34,265 nt of DNA from UBA11524 sp964383815 (GTDB taxonomy: Bacteria > Bacillota > Clostridia > Christensenellales > Aristaeellaceae). A program made the position numbers and the translations under genes. This document shows, piece by piece, positions 16,618 to 23,169 of this stretch (position 1 is its first letter; each line of letters begins with the position of its first letter). The DNA lies in contig CAYLIC010000024.1 in the NCBI GenBank assembly GCA_964383815.1, forward strand, positions 1 to 34,265, written 5' to 3'. The notes beneath the pieces were generated by a model. The model ran no database searches, was not told the origin of the DNA, and saw nothing but the letters and a program-made list of their open reading frames with translations.

Positions 16618-18772
16618 GTACATCTTTATGGCAATCATGCTCATGTGCCTTGGCCTGGCACTAAGTGCCTCCCTGGAGTACGTCACCCGCGCTACCGAGC
16701 GCGAATTCCTGAACCAAGGCCAATGGGTGCTGAGCATGGCAGGCCTGACGCTGCTATTGTACTTCGGGGTGCGCCTGCACCACAAGTGCAGCCTTCATAC
16801 CTCCGAGAAGCTGAAATCCACCCTATGGATTGCCGCCTCAGTACTTGTTTTCTGCATCGGCTTCCTTCTGCGGCTGCTGGTTATCCAGCGCATCCCGATT
16901 GAGCCGGATTCCGACTTTGAGACCTATTACCGCATTGCCACCCACCTGGTGAATGACACCATTCTCACCCCTGAGGCCGCGCCGGACAGGGAGTACATCG
17001 CCCTGTATCCGCACGTCATCGGCTACCCCATGCTGATATTTCAGCCTGTGTTCAGCATCTTTGGCATCTCGGTCAACAACGCCCTGTATGCCAACCTGGC
17101 CTGCAGCATGCTGGCTGTGCTGGTGGCGGGTCATATTGGCTACAGGCTCCACGGGCGCATGGGTTCCTTTGTGGTGCTGGCCCTCATGAGCCTATGGCCT
17201 TCCCACATTTTCTTCAGCAACATGGTGGCAACCGAGCCTGCCTTCACCCTGCTGATTCTCATCGCGGCAGATATTATGCTCAGCGTTCTTGACCGTGGAG
17301 AGAACAGCCTGTACGTTCACTCTACCATTCGCCTGCTGGCGCTGGATGGCCTGCTGGGCGTGGTGCTTGCCATCGCGGGTGCCATCCGCCCCATGGCCAT
17401 TATTCTGCTGGCTGCCTTTGCCGTGGCACAGCTGAGCCTGGGCCGGGAAGGCAACGACCTGCGCCAGGTGCCCGGCAGCCGCAGGCCCATCACCACCAGC
17501 CTGCTGTGCATTGGTGTAGCCGTGCTGATGTATGTGGGTACAAGTGCCATCAACACCCGGACCATCAGCGACATCATTATGGAGCAGCCTGTGGGTGGCC
17601 TTTCCGCCTCCGGCTACAACCTGATGGTTGGTGTAAACACCCAATCCCAAGGCCTGTGGAATCAGGAAGATGCGGATTTCTTCATGAATGCCTATGAGGA
17701 AACCGAATCCGCCACCGCCGCCCATGAGCGCTGCCTTGAAAAAGCCCTGGCCCGCATCTCCAATTTCCCGGAGGACACGCTGAACCTGCTGGTCTACAAG
17801 TTCCGCGACCTATGGCAGACGGATGACTTCGGCATCGACTGGAACCTGCTTTGGACAGGCCAACAAGGCACCCTAACACAGGAGCTGCAATCCTTCCTGG
17901 AAAGCATGCGCCCCATAGGCCGCACCATGTACATGATGCTGCTCCTGCTGGTGACCATAGCCGTTCTGGATGCCTTTCGCAAAACCCGGGCGCCGCACCC
18001 CTTTATGATGGTGTGCATTCTGTTTTTCCTGGGCACGGCGCTGGCCCACATGCTGCTGGAAACCCAGGTGCGCTATCACTACAACATGATACCCTTCCTG
18101 ATCCTCCTCAGCAGCTGGGCGCTGCAGGGCTGGCGCGAGCGCGTGCAGGAAGAGCCGCCGGTGAAGCTGGTGGAGGTTGTCCACGAAACCCAGGAAACCT
18201 ATGTGGATCACACCCGGTTTGACATGAACGAGGCCATCCGAAACGGCAACATCCACGTTTCCGTCAGCAAGAAATATGCCGATGATGCGCAGGCCGCCTC
18301 CCCACCCGTGCCGGAGGAAGCGCCTGCCGGGGACGCGCCACCCGGCGATGAACCTCCGCCACCGGAAGAATCCACCCACCCGGAACCAGAACAACCGCAA
18401 GGAGAATGTAATGATGCCCCAAAAGAAAGTGATGCTGGTGTTCGGCACCAGGCCGGAAGCCATCAAGATGTGTCCCCTGGTCAACGAGCTGAAATCCCGT
18501 CCCGCCATTCAAACCATCGTATGCGTCACCGGTCAGCACAGGCAAATGCTGGATCAGGTGCTGGAAACCTTTCACGTTCAGCCGGATTACGACCTGTCCA
18601 TCATGCAGGCACAGCAAACCCTGTTCGACGTAACATGCAATATTCTTCTTCGCATCCGTCAGGTGCTGGAGCAGGAGAAACCCGACATCGTTCTCGTTCA
18701 TGGCGACACCAGCACAACCTTCGTCACCGCGCTGGCATGTTTCTATCTTCACATTCCCGTCGGTCACGTTGA
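16592..18772 (+). CDS. GT-C (ArnT/PMT-like) polytopic glycosyltransferase with anomalous C-terminal extension
   Basis: It starts at TTG 16592, supported by AAGGAGG 8 nt upstream, and overlaps the previous gene. Residues 1-530 have about eleven hydrophobic segments. The first extracytoplasmic loop has EPDSDFETYYRIA (about 103-115), then YPHVIGYPML, as in lipid-phosphosugar-dependent GT39/ArnT enzymes, and RYHYNMIPFLILLSSWAL closes the membrane domain. A cytoplasmic tail follows, with a Pro/Glu-rich stretch (about 570-605). From 18411 the frame runs 362 nt inside the epimerase gene; the resulting peptide is rich in Arg, His and Ser and looks like an out-of-frame reading. The natural stop was probably near 18409, where another frame offers TAATGATG. 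Predicted role: adding a sugar side group outside the membrane. Confidence 0.75.
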   Translation: MSRKKNLFEYIFMAIMLMCLGLALSASLEYVTRATEREFLNQGQWVLSMAGLTLLLYFGVRLHHKCSLHTSEKLKSTLWIAASVLVFCIGFLLRLLVIQRIPIEPDSDFETYYRIATHLVNDTILTPEAAPDREYIALYPHVIGYPMLIFQPVFSIFGISVNNALYANLACSMLAVLVAGHIGYRLHGRMGSFVVLALMSLWPSHIFFSNMVATEPAFTLLILIAADIMLSVLDRGENSLYVHSTIRLLALDGLLGVVLAIAGAIRPMAIILLAAFAVAQLSLGREGNDLRQVPGSRRPITTSLLCIGVAVLMYVGTSAINTRTISDIIMEQPVGGLSASGYNLMVGVNTQSQGLWNQEDADFFMNAYEETESATAAHERCLEKALARISNFPEDTLNLLVYKFRDLWQTDDFGIDWNLLWTGQQGTLTQELQSFLESMRPIGRTMYMMLLLLVTIAVLDAFRKTRAPHPFMMVCILFFLGTALAHMLLETQVRYHYNMIPFLILLSSWALQGWRERVQEEPPVKLVEVVHETQETYVDHTRFDMNEAIRNGNIHVSVSKKYADDAQAASPPVPEEAPAGDAPPGDEPPPPEESTHPEPEQPQGECNDAPKESDAGVRHQAGSHQDVSPGQRAEIPSRHSNHRMRHRSAQANAGSGAGNLSRSAGLRPVHHAGTANPVRRNMQYSSSHPSGAGAGETRHRSRSWRHQHNLRHRAGMFLSSHSRRSR

Positions 18773-19535
18773 GGCCGGTCTGCGCACCTATAACCTGGAA
18801 AGTCCCTTCCCGGAGGAATTCAACAGGCAGGCGGTGGGTATTGTCAGCCGGCTGAACTTTGTGCCCACCGAGCAATCCCGGCAAAACCTGCTGCGGGAAG
18901 GCAAGCGGGAGGAAACCATCCACATCACCGGCAACACCGCCATCGATGCCCTGAAGACCACCGTCCGGGCGGATTATTCCCACCCGGAGCTGGCATGGGC
19001 CAGGGGCAGCAGGCTGATTCTCATCACCGCCCACCGCCGGGAAAACCTGGGCGAGCCCATGCGGCACATGTTCCGCGCCATCCGCCGGGTGATGGACGAG
19101 CACCCGGATGTAAAGGCCATTTACCCCATCCACATGAACCCCCAGGTGCGCCAGACCGCCGCCGAAATTCTCGGTGATGACGACCGCATTCGCATCATTG
19201 AGCCCCTTGGCGTGCTGGACTTCCATAACTTTATGAGCCGCAGCACCCTGATTCTCACCGATTCCGGCGGCATTCAGGAGGAGGCGCCCTCCCTGGGCAA
19301 GCCTGTGCTGGTCATGCGGGACACCACCGAGCGCCCAGAAGGCATTGCCGCAGGCACCCTGAAGCTGGTGGGCACCACGGAGGACACCATTTACCAGGAG
19401 TTCACCCGCCTGCTGTGCGACCCGGAGGCCTACCAGGCCATGAGCCACGCCAGCAACCCCTATGGCGATGGTTTCGCCTGCCGCCGCATTGCGGATATTC
19501 TGGAGCAAACGGACAACTGGCGCATCCCCGTGTAA
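18411..19535 (+). CDS. wecB: UDP-N-acetylglucosamine 2-epimerase (non-hydrolysing)
   Basis: This is a 374-aa cytoplasmic enzyme interconverting UDP-GlcNAc and UDP-ManNAc. Family motifs are in order: VFGTRPEAIKM near the N-terminus, HGDTSTTF, GHVEAGLRTYN, PFPEEFNRQ, GNTAIDAL, AHRRENLGEP, DSGGIQEEAPSLGKPVL and RDTTERPE, all normal for WecB/MnaA. Length is typical. AAGGAG 6 nt upstream fixes ATG 18411. It is the last gene of the exopolysaccharide operon and is followed at once by a terminator. In Bacillota the product often feeds teichoic acid linkage units; here the position suggests it supplies ManNAc for the exopolymer. The symbol mnaA is also used in Bacillus. Confidence 0.95.
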   Translation: MMPQKKVMLVFGTRPEAIKMCPLVNELKSRPAIQTIVCVTGQHRQMLDQVLETFHVQPDYDLSIMQAQQTLFDVTCNILLRIRQVLEQEKPDIVLVHGDTSTTFVTALACFYLHIPVGHVEAGLRTYNLESPFPEEFNRQAVGIVSRLNFVPTEQSRQNLLREGKREETIHITGNTAIDALKTTVRADYSHPELAWARGSRLILITAHRRENLGEPMRHMFRAIRRVMDEHPDVKAIYPIHMNPQVRQTAAEILGDDDRIRIIEPLGVLDFHNFMSRSTLILTDSGGIQEEAPSLGKPVLVMRDTTERPEGIAAGTLKLVGTTEDTIYQEFTRLLCDPEAYQAMSHASNPYGDGFACRRIADILEQTDNWRIPV

Positions 19536-19540
19536 GCACA

Positions 19541-19578
19541 AAAAAGCAAGGCCGCGAATCTGCGACCTTGCTCTTTTT
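19541..19578. terminator. Bidirectional intrinsic terminator between wecB and dapB
   Basis: GCAAGG-C-CGC (19546-19555) pairs with GCG-A-CCTTGC (19562-19571) around a short loop. An A-run lies on the left and TCTTTTT on the right, so it can end transcription of both convergent operons. Confidence 0.85.
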
Positions 19579-19584
19579 ATGCGG

Positions 19585-20331
19585 TTAAAGCTCCCCAACC
19601 ACATCGTCCATGCTGTACAGGCCCGGTGCCTTTCCCACAAGGAATGCCGCCGCCCGCAGTGCACCCTGGGCAAACACGCTGCGGTTCTCCGCACTGTGGC
19701 TGACGGTGATGCGCTCCGCAGGCCCCAGGAAGCACACCTGGTGCTCCCCCGTCACCGTGCCGCCGCGGATGGCATGCAGGCCAATCTCGCCATGCTGGCG
19801 CCTGCAGTCCCGCCCGGCGCGGCCGTTCTGCGCCACCCGGGGTTTCCCGTACACATCCTTCACCGCGTCAAACAGCATCAGCGCTGTGCCGCTGGGTGCA
19901 TCCGCCTTCCGGTTATGGTGGGCCTCGATGATTTCCACGTCGAAGTCCTCGCCCAGCACCTGTGCCGCCTTCCGGCTCAGGGCCCGGAGAAGTGCAATGC
20001 CCACGCTCATGTTGGCAGAGCGGAAGATGGCAATCTCCCCTGCCGCCGCATCAATCTGCGCCAGCTGCTCCGGCGTATACCCGGTGGTTGCCAGCACCGC
20101 AGGCACCCGGTGTGCCCTGGCATAGGCCAGCAGGTTATCCAGGCTGCCGGGCCGGGAGAAATCAACAATGCAGTCCACATCCAAAGGCGCGTTTGCAAAG
20201 CTGGTGTACACCGGATAATCCGCCGCCATGGGCGCAATGTCCACGCCAATCATGTCAATCCCAGCCGCCTTGGCCTGGGCAGCAACCTCCCGGCCCATAA
20301 AGCCAGCCGCGCCGCTAATGAGTATCTTCAT
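19585..20331 (-). CDS. dapB: 4-hydroxy-tetrahydrodipicolinate reductase
   Basis: This 248-aa protein reduces 4-hydroxy-tetrahydrodipicolinate with NAD(P)H in the DAP/lysine pathway. The nucleotide-binding loop is GAAGFMGREV at residues 7-16, the substrate signature is EAHHNRKADAPSGTA, with the usual HH and Lys, and the C-terminal dimer region has AIRGGTVTGEHQV. Length is normal for the family. GAGTGAGGAG precedes the ATG, which follows dapA by 10 nt; it is the last gene of the asd-dapA-dapB operon and ends at the shared terminator. Confidence 0.95.
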   Translation of the reverse strand: MKILISGAAGFMGREVAAQAKAAGIDMIGVDIAPMAADYPVYTSFANAPLDVDCIVDFSRPGSLDNLLAYARAHRVPAVLATTGYTPEQLAQIDAAAGEIAIFRSANMSVGIALLRALSRKAAQVLGEDFDVEIIEAHHNRKADAPSGTALMLFDAVKDVYGKPRVAQNGRAGRDCRRQHGEIGLHAIRGGTVTGEHQVCFLGPAERITVSHSAENRSVFAQGALRAAAFLVGKAPGLYSMDDVVGEL

Positions 20332-20341
20332 GGTGCGCTCC

Positions 20342-21229
20342 TCACTCCGTCAGTCCCAGCTCCCGCATGATGGCGTAGAGCTTCTCTCGTGGGCCCTGCT
20401 GCATGGGTACCAGGGGCAGGCGCAGCTCATCCTCGCACATGCCCAGCCTGGCCATAGCAGCCTTGACGGGAATGGGGCTGGTTTCGCTGAAGAGGGCGTT
20501 GATCAGCGGCAGCAGCTTCAGCTGAATGGCAGCAGCCTCCGCGTTTTTGCCCTCCAGCGCCAGCTGAGCCATGCGGGAGGTTTCCGCCGGCAGCACGTTG
20601 GACAGGACGGAAATCACACCCTTGAAGCCGCAGGCCATGGTGGGCAAAATCAAATCGTCATTGCCGCAATAAAAGTCCACCTTGTCCCCGCACAGGCGCA
20701 GCTTTTCCATGGCCTGGGAAACATCCGCATTGGCCTCCTTCACGGCAATCACGTTCTCGTGCTGGCAGATTTCCGCCAGGGCCTCCGGGCCAATGTTCAG
20801 CCCTGTGCGGCTGGGAACGTTGTAGACAATTACAGGCAGGGTGGCAGCATCCGCAATGGCATTGAAGTGAGCCACAAGGCCGGCCTGGCTGGTCTTGTTG
20901 TAATAGGGCGTTACCACCAGCTGGGCATCCGCGCCAAACTCCGCCGAATGCCTGGCTGCATACACCGCCTCGCTGGTGGCGTTGGAGCCGGTGCCTGCAA
21001 TGACGGGCACCCGGTGGTCGGCCTTCTCCACCACCCGGCGGATCACCGCCAGGTGCTCCTCCCAGGTCATGGTGGCAGGCTCGCCCGTGGTTCCTGCGGC
21101 AATCAGCGCACTGACCCCATGAGCAATCTGGTCCTCCACCAGCCTGTCCAGGGCGGGAAAGTCCACCTCACCGTTCTTGAAGGGGGTAATCAGCGCGGTG
21201 CCGCAGCCGGTGAACAGAGGCTTTCTCAT
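20342..21229 (-). CDS. dapA: 4-hydroxy-tetrahydrodipicolinate synthase
   Basis: This 295-aa TIM-barrel enzyme condenses pyruvate with aspartate semialdehyde, the committed step of DAP and lysine synthesis. Key residues are in place: GTTGEP (T47/T48), VIVYNVPSRTG (Y136) and AVKEAN with the Schiff-base lysine K164. AGGAGGTTCCAAGC before the ATG is a clear ribosome site; the gene starts 15 nt after asd. DAP is needed both for lysine and for peptidoglycan cross-linking. Expression should be governed by the lysine riboswitch upstream of asd. Confidence 0.97.
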   Translation of the reverse strand: MRKPLFTGCGTALITPFKNGEVDFPALDRLVEDQIAHGVSALIAAGTTGEPATMTWEEHLAVIRRVVEKADHRVPVIAGTGSNATSEAVYAARHSAEFGADAQLVVTPYYNKTSQAGLVAHFNAIADAATLPVIVYNVPSRTGLNIGPEALAEICQHENVIAVKEANADVSQAMEKLRLCGDKVDFYCGNDDLILPTMACGFKGVISVLSNVLPAETSRMAQLALEGKNAEAAAIQLKLLPLINALFSETSPIPVKAAMARLGMCEDELRLPLVPMQQGPREKLYAIMRELGLTE

Positions 21230-21244
21230 GCTTGGAACCTCCTG

Positions 21245-22342
21245 TTAGTTCTTTTCGATATATCCCCTGGCGCACAGCAGTTCCGCCGTCAGGATGGCGC
21301 CGCCAGCAGCACCGCGGACGGTGTTGTGGCTCAGGCATACAAACCGATAGTCGAAAATCTTGTCCTCCCGCAGCCGGCCGATGGATACGCCAAAGCCGTT
21401 CTGGAAATCCCTGTCCAGGCGGGTCTGGGGCCGGGAAGGATCCTCAAAGTATTGCAGGAAAGGCTTGGGAGCATTGGGCAGGTTCAGGCGCTGCGGTTCG
21501 GTTTCGAAGGTGTTCCAGCGCTGCTTGATTTCCTCCATGCTGGGCTTGTTTTTGAAGGATACGCTGACTGCCGCCATGTGACCATCACTGCAGGCCACAC
21601 GCAGGCACTGGGCGCTGATAACAGGCTTGGTGGCGTTCACAATCGCCAGGCCGTCCTCCGTGTCCTGCACCTGTCCCCACAGCTTCAGGGGTTCGTTCTC
21701 GCTCTTTTCGTCCTCGCCGCCGATGTAGGGAATCACGTTGTCCACCATTTCCGGCCAGGTTTTGAAGGTCTTGCCCGCGCCGCTGATGGCCTGGTAAGTA
21801 CACACACTGACCTTTTCAATGCCAAAGTCCAGCAGAGGGGTCAGGGCGGGCACATAGCTCTGGATGGAGCAGTTGGGCTTCACCGCAATGAATCCCTTCC
21901 TGCAGCCCAGCCGCTTGCGCTGCTGTTCAATCACCCGGATATGGTCGGCGTTGATTTCCGGCACCACCATGGGCACGTCCTTCAAACCGCGGCAGGCGGA
22001 ATTGTTGCTCACCACGGGAATATCGTGCCTGGCATAGGTTTCCTCCAGCGCGCGGATTTCATCCTTGGTCATGTTGGCCACAGCGCAGAACACGAAATCC
22101 ACCATGTTCCCCACTTCATCCACGTTTGCAGCATCGATAACGGTCATCTCCGCCACATCGGCTGGAATTTCCCATTCAAAAGCCCACTTTTCTCCCACCG
22201 CATCCTTGTATTTCTTTCCGGCACTGCGGGCAGAGGCCGCCACGCAGGTCACCTGGAACCAGGGGTGATCCTTCAGCAGGGAGATGAACCGCTGGCCCAC
22301 CATGCCCGTTGCGCCCACAATGCCTACACGATACTTTTCCAT
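21245..22342 (-). CDS. asd: Aspartate-semialdehyde dehydrogenase, archaeal/fungal-type
   Basis: This 365-aa enzyme reduces aspartyl phosphate to aspartate semialdehyde. The Rossmann start is VGIVGATGMVGQRF; the catalytic cysteine lies in KPNCSIQS (C158), followed by TYQAISGAG; DGHMAAV holds the active-site histidine. Overall pattern and length match the archaeal/fungal (Methanocaldococcus/Candida) subclass rather than the E. coli type, which is common in Clostridia. GAGGAGGATGCGGCA gives a strong ribosome site. First gene of the operon, preceded by a sigma-A promoter, a lysine aptamer and an intrinsic terminator. Confidence 0.95.
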   Translation of the reverse strand: MEKYRVGIVGATGMVGQRFISLLKDHPWFQVTCVAASARSAGKKYKDAVGEKWAFEWEIPADVAEMTVIDAANVDEVGNMVDFVFCAVANMTKDEIRALEETYARHDIPVVSNNSACRGLKDVPMVVPEINADHIRVIEQQRKRLGCRKGFIAVKPNCSIQSYVPALTPLLDFGIEKVSVCTYQAISGAGKTFKTWPEMVDNVIPYIGGEDEKSENEPLKLWGQVQDTEDGLAIVNATKPVISAQCLRVACSDGHMAAVSVSFKNKPSMEEIKQRWNTFETEPQRLNLPNAPKPFLQYFEDPSRPQTRLDRDFQNGFGVSIGRLREDKIFDYRFVCLSHNTVRGAAGGAILTAELLCARGYIEKN

Positions 22343-22375
22343 TGCCGCATCCTCCTCATTCGTCCATCAGGATAG

Positions 22376-22405
22376 AAAAAAACACCTCAAGCCAAGCCTG
22401 CGGTG
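22376..22405 (-). terminator. Riboswitch expression-platform terminator
   Basis: On the minus strand CACCGCAGGC (22405-22396) pairs with GCTTGAGGTG (22392-22383), with one mismatch and a G-U pair, followed by seven T (22382-22376). It stands 34 nt before the asd start, so lysine-bound aptamer would stop transcription here. Confidence 0.85.
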
Positions 22406-22451
22406 CGCCAGTGGGTACAGTCATGCCATAGCACTCCTGCGTTTCCTGCTG

Positions 22452-22621
22452 AACCAGCGCTCCGCCGGGCAAAACCGCCCGATGACAGTCGCGGAGCTGT
22501 TCACCCCGCGCCCAAGGCAGCTCATCGAGCCTGCGCCGCCTTTCGGCACCGTTCCCTTTCGCGCTGCTTCACAGGATGCTCATCCTCCGCCGCGTTACTC
22601 ATGAAAAGTGCGCCTCTGATT
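22452..22621 (-). ncRNA. Lysine riboswitch (L box) controlling asd-dapA-dapB
   Basis: About 170 nt of the leader carry the L-box core in order: AGAGGCGCAC, ATGAGTAA, GAAAGGGAACG then TGCCGAAAG, CGACTGTCAT, and GGAGCGCTGG. The closing P1 stem can be read as AATCAG (22621-22616) with CTGGTT (22457-22452). These blocks parallel the B. subtilis lysC leader. Together with the terminator at 22376-22405 this predicts transcriptional repression by lysine. It accounts for most of the gene-free stretch 22343-22716. Confidence 0.92.
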
Positions 22622-22652
22622 CCATTCCTATGCATTTCCCGGGTACGTGGCC

Positions 22653-22681
22653 ATCATACCATGGACGCAACTGCCTGTCAA
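22653..22681 (-). promoter_or_regulatory. Sigma-A promoter of asd-dapA-dapB
   Basis: Minus-strand TTGACA (22681-22676), 17-bp spacer, TATGAT (22658-22653). The start of transcription would be near 22646, about 25 nt before the L box. Confidence 0.88.
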
Positions 22682-22716
22682 GCATTCCGCGGCACGGGGC
22701 TGTTTCTTTTTTGTAT

Positions 22717-22797
22717 TTATTTTCTGCGCCCAAGCAGCAGCCGCAAAAGGCCGCTGAGGCCCTTTGGCGCCTTTACACACACCATGCGCACCGCCAT
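22717..22797 (-). CDS. spoVM: SpoVM-like 26-aa sporulation peptide
   Basis: This is a 26-codon ORF with GGGGAGGTGAT ending 3 nt before the ATG region, an almost perfect ribosome site. The peptide reads MAVRMVCVKAPKGLSGLLRLLLGRRK in two parts: a short hydrophobic start, then KAPKGLSGLLRLLLG and a basic end. This matches B. subtilis SpoVM position by position at K-x-P-K-x-L-x-G-x-x-R-x-x-L-G, including the helix-breaking proline. SpoVM is an amphipathic helix that recognises the positively curved forespore membrane and anchors the SpoIVA spore-coat base. It follows the 66-aa ORF with 4 nt between them, so they are probably co-transcribed. An internal ATG (residue 5) is possible but lacks a ribosome site. 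Confidence 0.82.
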   Translation of the reverse strand: MAVRMVCVKAPKGLSGLLRLLLGRRK

Positions 22798-22801
22798 GCC
22801 A

Positions 22802-23002
22802 TCACCTCCCCTTTCCCAGACGGATCAGCCCATACCCGACAGCAATCAGCAAAAGGCCCGCCAGCGCGGTCCAGGCCCAGCCCGGTATGCACGCAAACAG
22901 CAGGATCAGCCCAATGCCCGCCAGCACCACGCCCACCACAGGCAGCGCGCTGGCGTGCGGGTAGCAGCGCCTGCTGCCCTGGTTGCTCCATCTGTTCTGC
23001 AT
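22802..23002 (-). CDS. Small two-TM membrane protein upstream of spoVM
   Basis: This 66-aa protein has a polar basic N-terminus (1-19), two hydrophobic segments (about 20-40 and 44-60) and a basic end LGKGR. I do not recognise a family. GGAG/GAGGG lies just before ATG 23002. Its TGA forms part of the spoVM ribosome site, which suggests translational coupling and co-expression during sporulation. No clear promoter was found in 23003-23100, so a sporulation sigma factor with weaker consensus is possible. Confidence 0.6.
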   Translation of the reverse strand: MQNRWSNQGSRRCYPHASALPVVGVVLAGIGLILLFACIPGWAWTALAGLLLIAVGYGLIRLGKGR

Positions 23003-23107
23003 GCTCCATCCCTCGCTTCCGCTTCATCCTATGCAGAAAAAAAGCTGGTGATGCTTGCAGGGAAAAGAGATTTTGTTACGTTTCTGTAATGTAGTTATCC
23101 AAAATTG

Positions 23108-23136
23108 TTTACATCTGAGGTAAAATCATGTAGAAT
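23108..23136 (+). promoter_or_regulatory. Sigma-A promoter of the stator-like operon
   Basis: TTTACA (23108-23113), 17-bp spacer, TAGAAT (23131-23136), 34 nt before the first ATG. Confidence 0.75.
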
Positions 23137-23169
23137 AGGGTATAGGCTACCCTGAAGGAGGTATGTTCC

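Noticed and set aside
20228..22375. A 715-codon plus-strand frame opposite dapA and asd
   Set aside because: The minus strand carries clear DapA and Asd with all catalytic residues; the long plus frame is a by-product of GC-rich third positions.
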